DNA of 56,695 bases from Muribaculaceae bacterium. GTDB lineage: Bacteria; Bacteroidota; Bacteroidia; Bacteroidales; Muribaculaceae. The stretch spans positions 1 through 56,695 of the forward strand of contig JAIDSM010000148.1 in NCBI GenBank assembly GCA_029061225.1. Direction: 5' to 3'. Position numbers and translations under genes: made by a program. Below the pieces are notes generated by a model. It saw only the letters and a list, made by a program, of their open reading frames with translations, searched no databases and was not told the origin of the DNA. Shown piece after piece: positions 49,691-56,695 of the stretch (position 1 is its first letter; each line of letters opens with the position of its first letter).

Positions 49691-50935
49691 ATGGCTAAAG
49701 TAAAACCTTTCAAGGGGGTCCGTCCCCCGAAACACTTAGTGGAGCAGGTGGCTTCGCGCCCCTATGACGTCCTGAATTCTGAGGAGGCGCGTAAGGAGGC
49801 CGAGGGCAACGAGAAGTCGCTCTATCATATCATCAAACCGGAGATTGATTTCGAACCCGGTTTCGACGAGCATCACCCCGATGTATATGACAAGGCTGTG
49901 GAGAATTTCATGAACTTCCAGGAGAAGGGATGGCTCGTACAGGACGAAAAAGAGAACTACTATATCTATGCTCAGACCATGGACGGACGTACGCAATACG
50001 GTTTCGTGGTAGGTGCTTGGGTCGACGACTATATGCAGGGCCGCATCAAGAAGCATGAGCTGACACGCCGCGACAAGGAGGAGGACCGAATGAAGCATGT
50101 GCGCTGCAACAACGCCAACATCGAGCCTGTCTTCTTCGCTTTCCCCGACAACGATACCCTCGAGCAGATTATCCGCGACGTTACCAAGGGTGAACCGGAG
50201 TATGATTTCGTGGCTCCCGACGGTTTCGGACATACTTTCTGGGTGATTGACGACGATGCCACCATCGACACGATCACCAAGGAATTCGAGAAGATTGAAG
50301 CCCTCTATATCGCTGACGGCCACCACCGCAGTGCGGCGGCCGCTCTCGTAGGCAACGAGAAAGCTCAGAACAATCCCGACCATAAGGGCGACGAGGAGTA
50401 CAATTATTTCATGGCAGTCGCTTTCCCCGCATCGCATCTGCGTATCATCGACTACAACCGAGTTGTCAAAGACCTCAATGGCCTTTCTGATGAAGAATTT
50501 CTCGCCAGGCTTGCAGAGAATTTCATCGTTGAGGAGAAAGGGGAGGAGACCTATCACCCCGCCGGACTCCATAACTTCGCTCTCTACCTCGGTGGCAAAT
50601 GGTATTCGCTGACTGCCAAGGAAGGCACATACAACGATGCGGATCCTATCGGAGTGCTTGACGTGACCGTATCTTCCAACCTTATACTGCGCGACATCCT
50701 CGGCATACACGACCTGCGCTCCGACAAGCGCATAGACTTCGTAGGAGGTATCCGCGGACTGGAGGAGCTGAAGCGTCGCGTTGACAGTGGTGAGATGAAG
50801 ATGGCGCTCGCGCTGTATCCCGTCACGATGGACCAGCTTATCGCCATTGCCGACAGCGGCAACATCATGCCTCCCAAGACCACTTGGTTTGAGCCTAAAC
50901 TGCGTTCCGGACTCGTGATACATAAGCTTGACTGA
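49691..50935 (+). CDS. DUF1015 family protein
   Basis: The 414-residue protein has the DUF1015 pattern: KPFKGVRPPKHLVEQVASRPYDV at the N-terminus, SLYHIIKPE, RDKEEDRMKH, a central ADGHHRSAAAAL motif, and a C-terminal MPPKTTWFEPKLRSGLV. The family is conserved and soluble, with no function I can state with certainty. In other Bacteroidetes I recall it next to serine biosynthesis genes, but none lie here. It is followed by a bidirectional terminator. Confidence 0.93.
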   Translation: MAKVKPFKGVRPPKHLVEQVASRPYDVLNSEEARKEAEGNEKSLYHIIKPEIDFEPGFDEHHPDVYDKAVENFMNFQEKGWLVQDEKENYYIYAQTMDGRTQYGFVVGAWVDDYMQGRIKKHELTRRDKEEDRMKHVRCNNANIEPVFFAFPDNDTLEQIIRDVTKGEPEYDFVAPDGFGHTFWVIDDDATIDTITKEFEKIEALYIADGHHRSAAAALVGNEKAQNNPDHKGDEEYNYFMAVAFPASHLRIIDYNRVVKDLNGLSDEEFLARLAENFIVEEKGEETYHPAGLHNFALYLGGKWYSLTAKEGTYNDADPIGVLDVTVSSNLILRDILGIHDLRSDKRIDFVGGIRGLEELKRRVDSGEMKMALALYPVTMDQLIAIADSGNIMPPKTTWFEPKLRSGLVIHKLD

Positions 50936-50977
50936 GATAAATATTAAAGATTAAATATAAGTGATTAGAGATTAATC
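50936..50977. repeat. 7-nt periodic repeat (ATTAAAG-like)
   Basis: Units gataaat, attaaag, attaaat, ataagtg, attagag and attaatc directly follow the DUF1015 stop codon. A related block in the complementary sense (atcttta, atctttt) lies at 51061-51095. Confidence 0.6.
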
Positions 50978-51030
50978 GCGAAGTCAGGGAGGATGCGGGG
51001 AGGCAAACGGAGTGCGCCGATTACTTTAAA

Positions 51031-51060
51031 AGCCCTTGGAATTGTCGGATTCCAAGGGCC
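51031..51060. terminator. bidirectional hairpin terminator
   Basis: A 12-nt stem (51031-51042 with 51049-51060, closing bases not fully paired) between the convergent DUF1015 and glucanotransferase genes. Confidence 0.7.
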
Positions 51061-51092
51061 TTAATTAATATTTAATCTTTAATCTTTTATGT

Positions 51093-53771
51093 TTAGCGGT
51101 TGGATTCTGCGATCCAGGAGGCGAGTCCGGTATTGAAGCTGTCTGCGGCGAGCAGTTTCTCGAGCGTGAGATGCATGCGGTAGCGCCAGTAGTGCTGTGA
51201 GTTGGCCGGGATATTGATGAGCTCGTCGTGTGGATTGTCGCGGCGAAGCTGACCGTCGGTGCTCAGCCAGTCCTGAAGCGGGAGAATGCAGAGCATAGAC
51301 GGACTCTTCAGGTGAAGGTCTACAATCTTGCCGCATATCCATGGTTCCGCATAATACGGGGCCTGTCCGGGCTCTTTAAGCGTGTAGTTGAAGAATCGCT
51401 GCGTGGCGGCCGGATCCTGCTCCCACCATGCGCGGATGCCGTCCATATCATGGGTTGAGGTGGTGCAGACACTGTAGTAGGGATAACGCCATGTCTCGCC
51501 GAACTCAACCTTAGGATCTTTCGGCATGCGCTGGATCTCAAGCGCGAGAATCTGCAGACGCTTCATCACCTCGGGCACGCAGTCAGGAATCATGCCAAGG
51601 TCTTCGGCGCAGGTGAGCATGCCTGTGGAGTCAAGCAGCGGGGGAAGCTTCCACATCGCCTTGCCATACCAGAAATCATTCATCCGGTGATAGAAGAAGT
51701 CGTTGTAAAGTCGGTTGAAGCACCAGCGCTCGTAGTCAGTAAGTGCGCGGAACTGATATGTGAACTGAGCCGAGATCCTCGGATGATAGTGGCCTTTCTG
51801 ATAAGGATCCTCTATGAAGAGCACATCGTCGATGAGTCCCATAAGGGCCTTCTCGATGCGTGAGTTCTTCTCATCTTGGGGAAGACCTGCGAAATAATCA
51901 ACCACCTTGCGCTGATTGTCGACGAATTCCTTCAGGCGGTAACGCCCGGTGCCTATCTCCTCAAGATATTCCTGCTTGACCTCCTCTGTATACTCGCCGA
52001 AGAAATCGCCGAGCATCCACTCCATGATGTAGGGATGCGCCTGGATATCGGGATTGATCCAGAAGTCATAGTTCTGCTTCAGCTCTTCGGGAGAGAAGGG
52101 GAGGGCCGGGTTGAAGTATCCGAGCAGACCATGTACGGCCGTCATCGGAATCTGCCATATGCGGAAGAATCCGAGGATATGGTCGATGCGGTAGGCGTCG
52201 AAATACTCAGCCATCTTCTGGAAACGCTGTTTCCACCACTTGAAACCGTCGCGGGCCATCTCGTCCCAGTTGTAGGTCGGGAAGCCCCAGTTCTGTCCGA
52301 GCACAGAGAAATCATCCGGCGGCGCGCCAGCCTGGCAGTCCATGTTGAAGAGACGCGGGTCTTTCCATGCGTCTACGCTCTCGCGTCCGATGCCGATAGG
52401 AATGTCGCCCTTCAGGACGATACCGTGCTGATGTGCGTAGTCGCGCACCTCACGCAGCTGCCGGTCAAGATGATACTGCACGTAATAGTAATAGAGAATA
52501 TCATATTCATTGGCAGCTATGAACTCCTCGACCTTCTTCTCGTCGTAGGCGGCGTATTCGCCCCATTTGGTATTATCTGCGGTCTGGAAACGGTCGCGGA
52601 GCACCGACCATGCCGCGTATGAGCGTAGCCAGTATTCGTTACGCTCCACAAATTTCCTATATTCCGCGCTCTCACGGGTTTTCTTGCCCTGCTCGGCGTA
52701 GATTTCGCGCAGGTAAGCGTTCTTCAGGGTGTTGACGGCCTCGTAGTCTATCTGAGGAAGCTTGTTGAGTTTCTCTATTTCTGCTGAATAATAGTCGCGG
52801 CGTTCCTTATCCTTGATAGCGCCTACAGCCTTGAGCCTGATATACATCGGATGCAGCGCAAACGTAGAGTTGGCGCTGTAGGGATAAGAATCTGTCCAGG
52901 TATTTGTCTTGGTGGTATCGTTGATAGGAAGCACCTGCACTATCTTCTGGCCCGTCAGCACGCACCAGTCCACCATTTTCTTCAGATCATAGAAATCACC
53001 CACTCCGGCGTCCTCCTCAGACCTGAGGGAGAAAACGGGAATCGCCGTTCCGGCGCCCTTCCAAGACTTACGCGGATTTTCGAAGCGCATTCCGTCGAAG
53101 ACGAGCACCGTCTCCTTCTCCTTGGGGAAGAAATCAAGGCGACGGTTGTCGCGGGCCTCCCAGTCTTTCGGCTTGCGTGTCTTCTTGTCGAGAATCACAA
53201 ACTTATACTCGAACGGAAGCTTTATATCCTTCATGTCAAGGGCCACCTCCCATAAGGGATAGCGTGCATCGTTGAAGGTCAGGGCCTTCTCCGGATTCCA
53301 CGCGCCGAGGGCCCGGGGTTCACCGCAGACGGCAAGCACCTCATCGGGGCGCACCATAGGGGCTGAGACCTTGAATAGCACCGTTCCTGCCTTAGGGGTC
53401 ACGGGCTGGTCGCGGAAATTACGGCTGAGCATGCCGTCGACAAAGGCCGACGACCAATAGGGCTTGTCGGAGGGAACATCCTGCCAGAAAGCATGGATAT
53501 CGTAGCGAGTCACTCCGGGAGCGGCCTCGAAGCGATGTGGCGCTCCCCACTCCTCGCGCCATTCCTTGCCCTCCGCCTTCACGATAAAGCGATATGTGAA
53601 AGAGTTCACTGAGGCGGGAACGTCAAGCGAGATTGTCCAGATGTCAGGAGCAGTCATCTCGAGCATCGGAGCCTTGTGAGGGTCGCCGGAGCCGAGTTTG
53701 GGGATATCGCCGCTGATATAGAGGGCTTCTCCCCATTGGGTGTGGTAACCGATATGGATCTTGATCTTCAT
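51093..53771 (-). CDS. malQ: 4-alpha-glucanotransferase with two CBM20 domains
   Basis: Rearranges alpha-1,4-glucans in maltose/starch or glycogen metabolism. The ATG at 53771 (MKIKIHIGYHTQWGE) starts directly in the first starch-binding CBM20 domain. The frame is open to 53885, but the prefix overlaps the region downstream of nrdJ. A second CBM20 lies at about 125-225 (LFKVSAPMVRPDEVLAVCG, LGAWNPEKALTF). The GH77 domain follows with FYDLKKMVDWC, AYRIDHILGFFRIW (nucleophile Asp), CAEDLGMIP (acid/base Glu) and TSTHDMDGIRAWWE. The 892-residue length fits the long bacterial form. It is 29 nt downstream of nrdJ. Confidence 0.95.
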   Translation of the reverse strand: MKIKIHIGYHTQWGEALYISGDIPKLGSGDPHKAPMLEMTAPDIWTISLDVPASVNSFTYRFIVKAEGKEWREEWGAPHRFEAAPGVTRYDIHAFWQDVPSDKPYWSSAFVDGMLSRNFRDQPVTPKAGTVLFKVSAPMVRPDEVLAVCGEPRALGAWNPEKALTFNDARYPLWEVALDMKDIKLPFEYKFVILDKKTRKPKDWEARDNRRLDFFPKEKETVLVFDGMRFENPRKSWKGAGTAIPVFSLRSEEDAGVGDFYDLKKMVDWCVLTGQKIVQVLPINDTTKTNTWTDSYPYSANSTFALHPMYIRLKAVGAIKDKERRDYYSAEIEKLNKLPQIDYEAVNTLKNAYLREIYAEQGKKTRESAEYRKFVERNEYWLRSYAAWSVLRDRFQTADNTKWGEYAAYDEKKVEEFIAANEYDILYYYYVQYHLDRQLREVRDYAHQHGIVLKGDIPIGIGRESVDAWKDPRLFNMDCQAGAPPDDFSVLGQNWGFPTYNWDEMARDGFKWWKQRFQKMAEYFDAYRIDHILGFFRIWQIPMTAVHGLLGYFNPALPFSPEELKQNYDFWINPDIQAHPYIMEWMLGDFFGEYTEEVKQEYLEEIGTGRYRLKEFVDNQRKVVDYFAGLPQDEKNSRIEKALMGLIDDVLFIEDPYQKGHYHPRISAQFTYQFRALTDYERWCFNRLYNDFFYHRMNDFWYGKAMWKLPPLLDSTGMLTCAEDLGMIPDCVPEVMKRLQILALEIQRMPKDPKVEFGETWRYPYYSVCTTSTHDMDGIRAWWEQDPAATQRFFNYTLKEPGQAPYYAEPWICGKIVDLHLKSPSMLCILPLQDWLSTDGQLRRDNPHDELINIPANSQHYWRYRMHLTLEKLLAADSFNTGLASWIAESNR

Positions 53772-53800
53772 GGTGGTTTGAGTTTTTGGTTTAACCTGTT

Positions 53801-56344
53801 TTAGCCGCAGCGGGAATTGCCGCAGGTGGTGCAGATGAGGCACCCTTCCTGATAAACAAGCGTCTCGGCCCCACAGTTCGGACATTTTCCACTTCCTGCG
53901 GTGCCATTGGGGATATATTTCTTCAAGGCGCGCTCCACACCGTTCTTCCAGGTGTTGATACTGTTGGAATCAAGTTCCAGTCCCTGAACGAGTTTGATCA
54001 CCTGGTCGATGGGCATTCCATAGCGGAGAACACCCGATATGAGTTTCGCGTAGTTCCAGAATTCCGGCTTGAATTTCTCGCTCAGGCCCTCGATGGTGGT
54101 CTTGTAGCCGCGCTTGTTGATAAACTGGAAGTCGTAGCGCTTGCGTCCGTCGGGTAGCGTCTGCTTGATGATCTTGCCGTGGTTGATGCTCTTCGGGCAG
54201 AAAATGCCGTCCTCGTCGTCGGCCACACCTGTGAAAATCTCATAAGGCTTGCCGTCGACCAGACCTACGAACGCGATCCACTTCTCCTTATTGTTCTGGA
54301 AACGCACCACGTCTGCCTCAAGCTCGGTGGGTCGCTTCACGACATGGTCCGGTGTATGGATGAGGTGGGAGTGTGGTTCCTCCTTTTTCTTCTTCACCGC
54401 CTCGAGCACATTATTGCGCGAGCCGTCGCGGTAGACCGTACAGCCCTTGCATCCTGCCTTCCATGCCTCCATATACAGCTTGCCGACCATCTCCTCCGAT
54501 ATGTCGGAGGGAAGGTTGATGGTCACCGAAATCGAATGATCCACCCATTTCTGAACTGACCCCTGCATGCGTACCTTCTCCATCCAGTCGATGTCGTTGG
54601 AGGTAGCCTTATAATAGGGGGAGCGTTTTACGAGCTGGTCGACCTCCTCCTGAGTCATGTTTTTCTTAGGTTCCATCCCGTTAATGCGCATCCAGTCGAT
54701 AAACTTGGGATGATAGACGAGGAATTCCTCATAGGCTTCGCCGACCTCGTCGACGAAATCGACGGTCACGTTCTCATCACCGGGGACTATCTTGCGGCGG
54801 CGCTTATAGACGGGGAGGAACACCGGTTCAAGTCCGGATGTAGTGCGCGTCATCAGCGATGTCGTTCCTGTAGGAGCTATCGTGAGGCAGGCGATATTCC
54901 GGCGGCCATGCTTCGCCATGCGCTCGTAGAGATCCGGGTCGGCTTCCCTGAGCCTCTTGATAAACGGATTGTCTTTCTCGCGCTCTGCATCGTAGATCTC
55001 AAACGCACCGCGCTCTTCGGCGGCCGTCACTGACGCATTGTAGTATGCGAGCGCCAGCTGCTTGTGCACTTCTGTAGAAAAAGCCGTCGCTTCCGGTGTG
55101 CCGTAGCGGAGTCCGAGCGCGGCGAGCATGTCGCCCTCGCCGGTGGTGCCGCATCCTGTGCGTCGGCCGAGCAGTGTCTTGTCGCGTATCTTTTCCCAAA
55201 GATGCAGTTCGGTATATTTCACTTCATCCGTCTCCGGATCTTCCTTAATCTTGGCGATAATCTTCTCAATCTTCTCCATCTCGAGATCGATGATGTCGTC
55301 CATGATGCGCTGTGCCTTTCCTACGTGCTCCCGGAATAGGTCGAAATTGAAGCGGGCCTCGGGAGTGAAAGGGTTCTCTACATATGAATAGAGGTTGATC
55401 GCGGTCAGGCGGCAGCTATCGTAAGGACAGAGAGGAATCTCTCCGCAAGGATTGGTGGAGATGGTCTCGAATCCAAGGTCCTCGTAGCAGTCGGGGACGC
55501 TCTCCTTGATGATGGTGTCCCAGAACAGCACTCCGGGTTCAGCGCTTTTCCAAGCGTTGTGTACTATCTTCTTCCAGATGGCAGCCGCATCCACTTCTTT
55601 CGTCACGATGGGGTCGTCAGACTTCACCGGGAATTTCTGGACGTATGGCGTTCCGCTTTCGGCGCAGAGCATGAAAGTGTCGTCGATACGTACAGACACG
55701 TTTGCTCCTGTCACCTTACCCTGCTCCATCTTCGCGTCGATGAATGCCTCCGCATCCGGATGCTTGATGCTTACAGTCAGCATAAGGGCACCTCGACGTC
55801 CGTCCTGCGCCACCTCGCGTGTAGAATTGCTGTAACGCTCCATAAACGGGACAAGACCGGTGGAAGTGATGGCTGAGTTCTTCACGGGTGTGCCTTTCGG
55901 GCGGAGATGGCTGAGGTCATGCCCTACGCCTCCACGTCGCTTCATGAGCTGCACCTGCTCCTCGTCTTCACGGATGATGCCGCCGTAAGAGTCAGGATGA
56001 CCGTCAAGTCCGATCACGAAGCAGTTGGATAGCGATCCGACCTGAAAATCGTTGCCGATGCCGGCCATCGGGCTTCCCTGAGGCACTATGTAGCGGAAGT
56101 CCTTGATAAGGTCGTAGACCTCCTGCTCGCTCATCGGATTCGGATATTTTGATTCGATCCGGGCTATCTCCGATGCGATACGATGGTGCATATCGTCGGG
56201 AGTCCGCTCGTAAAGATTGCCGTAAGAGTCCTTGAGGGCGTACTTGCTTGCCCATACGCGGGCGGCAAGTTCATCGCCGTTGAAGTATTCGAGGGCACCT
56301 TGGTAGGCCTCGTCTCCGGTGTAATGTTTTGCGTGGTCAGACAT
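53801..56344 (-). CDS. nrdJ: adenosylcobalamin-dependent (class II) ribonucleotide reductase
   Basis: Makes deoxyribonucleotides using a B12-derived radical, without oxygen dependence. The 847-residue protein shows SLSNCFVIG with a redox cysteine, RRGGVGHDLSHLRP, the active-site NPCGEIPLCPYDSCRL (Asn, Cys, Glu) and the TGTTS-type region APTGTTSLM. The C-terminus has a cysteine-rich tail (CPNCGAETL, CLICTTCGNSRCG), probably metal-binding or for re-reduction. The start ATG 56344 gives MSDHAKHYTGDEAYQGALEYF. Confidence 0.95.
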   Translation of the reverse strand: MSDHAKHYTGDEAYQGALEYFNGDELAARVWASKYALKDSYGNLYERTPDDMHHRIASEIARIESKYPNPMSEQEVYDLIKDFRYIVPQGSPMAGIGNDFQVGSLSNCFVIGLDGHPDSYGGIIREDEEQVQLMKRRGGVGHDLSHLRPKGTPVKNSAITSTGLVPFMERYSNSTREVAQDGRRGALMLTVSIKHPDAEAFIDAKMEQGKVTGANVSVRIDDTFMLCAESGTPYVQKFPVKSDDPIVTKEVDAAAIWKKIVHNAWKSAEPGVLFWDTIIKESVPDCYEDLGFETISTNPCGEIPLCPYDSCRLTAINLYSYVENPFTPEARFNFDLFREHVGKAQRIMDDIIDLEMEKIEKIIAKIKEDPETDEVKYTELHLWEKIRDKTLLGRRTGCGTTGEGDMLAALGLRYGTPEATAFSTEVHKQLALAYYNASVTAAEERGAFEIYDAEREKDNPFIKRLREADPDLYERMAKHGRRNIACLTIAPTGTTSLMTRTTSGLEPVFLPVYKRRRKIVPGDENVTVDFVDEVGEAYEEFLVYHPKFIDWMRINGMEPKKNMTQEEVDQLVKRSPYYKATSNDIDWMEKVRMQGSVQKWVDHSISVTINLPSDISEEMVGKLYMEAWKAGCKGCTVYRDGSRNNVLEAVKKKKEEPHSHLIHTPDHVVKRPTELEADVVRFQNNKEKWIAFVGLVDGKPYEIFTGVADDEDGIFCPKSINHGKIIKQTLPDGRKRYDFQFINKRGYKTTIEGLSEKFKPEFWNYAKLISGVLRYGMPIDQVIKLVQGLELDSNSINTWKNGVERALKKYIPNGTAGSGKCPNCGAETLVYQEGCLICTTCGNSRCG

Positions 56345-56381
56345 TTGGTTAAAGCTTCTATTGTTGTTTGATTTCGGATTG

Positions 56382-56389
56382 CAAAGTTC
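56382..56389 (-). promoter_or_regulatory. near-consensus promoter box upstream of nrdJ
   Basis: The minus strand reads GAACTTTG, one base from TAnnTTTG, about 38 nt before the ATG. No matching upstream TTTG was found at the usual distance. Confidence 0.35.
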
Positions 56390-56571
56390 GCAAAAATTTT
56401 TCAGAAATCATAGACTCTGAATAGTGAAAATTTGTAAAAATTATCCGATTTGAGAGTTTATTGTGCTGAATGTATGGTATATAGCGAATTTGTTTACACA
56501 TGAAGTTTTTCTAAAAAGTCACGGCCTCTCCCTATTGTGTAGTGGCAAACCATCCACTCCCTAACTGATGC

Positions 56572-56695
56572 CTCACTGCTCAATACTCACTGTTCAATAC
56601 TCACTGTTCAATACTCATTGTTCAATACTCATTGTTCAATACTCATTGTTCAATACTCATTGTTCAATACTCATTGTTCAATACTCATTGTTCAA
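56572..56695. repeat. 14-nt tandem repeat running off the right edge
   Basis: Eight full copies and a partial copy of a 14-nt unit (ctcattgttcaata, with ctcactg variants in the first three) run to the window end. Copies are near-identical, so it is a true tandem array and recent. The 351-nt gap upstream of nrdJ holds only this array and the weak promoter box. Confidence 0.9.

Noticed and set aside
49736..50923. 395-codon minus-strand ORF opposite the DUF1015 gene
   Set aside because: An antisense shadow: the plus-strand frame has conserved family motifs and the minus-strand one has none.
56572..56695. Possible CRISPR array
   Set aside because: Units are 14 nt and directly adjacent with no unique spacers, and no cas genes are present.
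1..56695. tRNA, rRNA or riboswitch genes
   Set aside because: None was recognised by eye on either strand; a covariance search would be needed to exclude small structured RNAs.

Overview
The window looks like a chromosomal segment of a gut-type Bacteroidales bacterium. A Muribaculaceae-like relative is plausible, but the genus cannot be fixed from sequence alone. The evidence is the Bacteroidetes promoter signature (TAnnTTTG with an upstream TTTG about 19-20 nt away) in front of many genes, PEGA/Sel1 secreted proteins, FISUMP and LytTR proteins, a type B L31 protein, an AAE transporter and a B12-dependent ribonucleotide reductase. No rRNA, tRNA, CRISPR array or intact insertion sequence was seen.

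Region 1 (1-19.0 kb) is a minus-strand signalling island. It has four full-length Hanks-type Ser/Thr kinases plus one truncated kinase, all of one family (GQGxFGITYLA glycine loop, AIKEFF lysine motif, HLD instead of HRD, DFGL[ST]K). Each kinase has a different C-terminal half: a transmembrane helix with a periplasmic domain, a transmembrane helix with MORN repeats, a degenerate Hsp70 substrate-binding domain, or three tandem copies of an unrecognised domain followed by three membrane helices. Between them lie a stand-alone LytTR regulator, an FHA-like membrane protein with a zinc ribbon, a secreted MORN protein, several secreted proteins of unknown role, three secreted paralogues sharing a PEGA-like N-terminal domain (two with Sel1 repeats, one with a beta-barrel-like tail), a secreted CxxCxGxG protein and a FISUMP protein. 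The block from LytTR to the NTF2-like gene is joined by ATGA stop/start overlaps and starts at a promoter module that is duplicated in front of the Sel1 gene at the left end. I infer one phosphorylation-based envelope sensing or assembly system. This is the strongest candidate for something undescribed.

Region 2 (19.2-34.5 kb) is housekeeping: malic enzyme, pectinesterase, a short-chain dehydrogenase, an N-end-rule operon (clpS-clpA-aat), tilS, rpmE2, an AAE-family transporter, a biotin-dependent carboxyltransferase and penicillin-binding protein 1A.

Region 3 (34.6-47.4 kb) is a defence operon transcribed leftward from one promoter: XRE regulator, hsdM, hsdS, hsdR, a RloC/PrrC-like AAA ATPase, AbiH, an AlbA/Schlafen-type regulator and a Fic protein. 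This is a type I restriction system carrying a possible back-up (abortive infection) layer.

Region 4 (47.5-49.1 kb) is a gene-poor stretch with hairpins, 7-nt and 9-nt periodic repeats and one 39-codon ORF. Region 5 (49.1-56.7 kb) holds a Fur-family regulator with an apparently leaderless promoter, a DUF1015 protein, a CBM20-GH77 4-alpha-glucanotransferase, nrdJ, and a 14-nt tandem repeat running off the right edge. Degenerate 7-nt-periodic repeats recur at many gene boundaries across the whole window.
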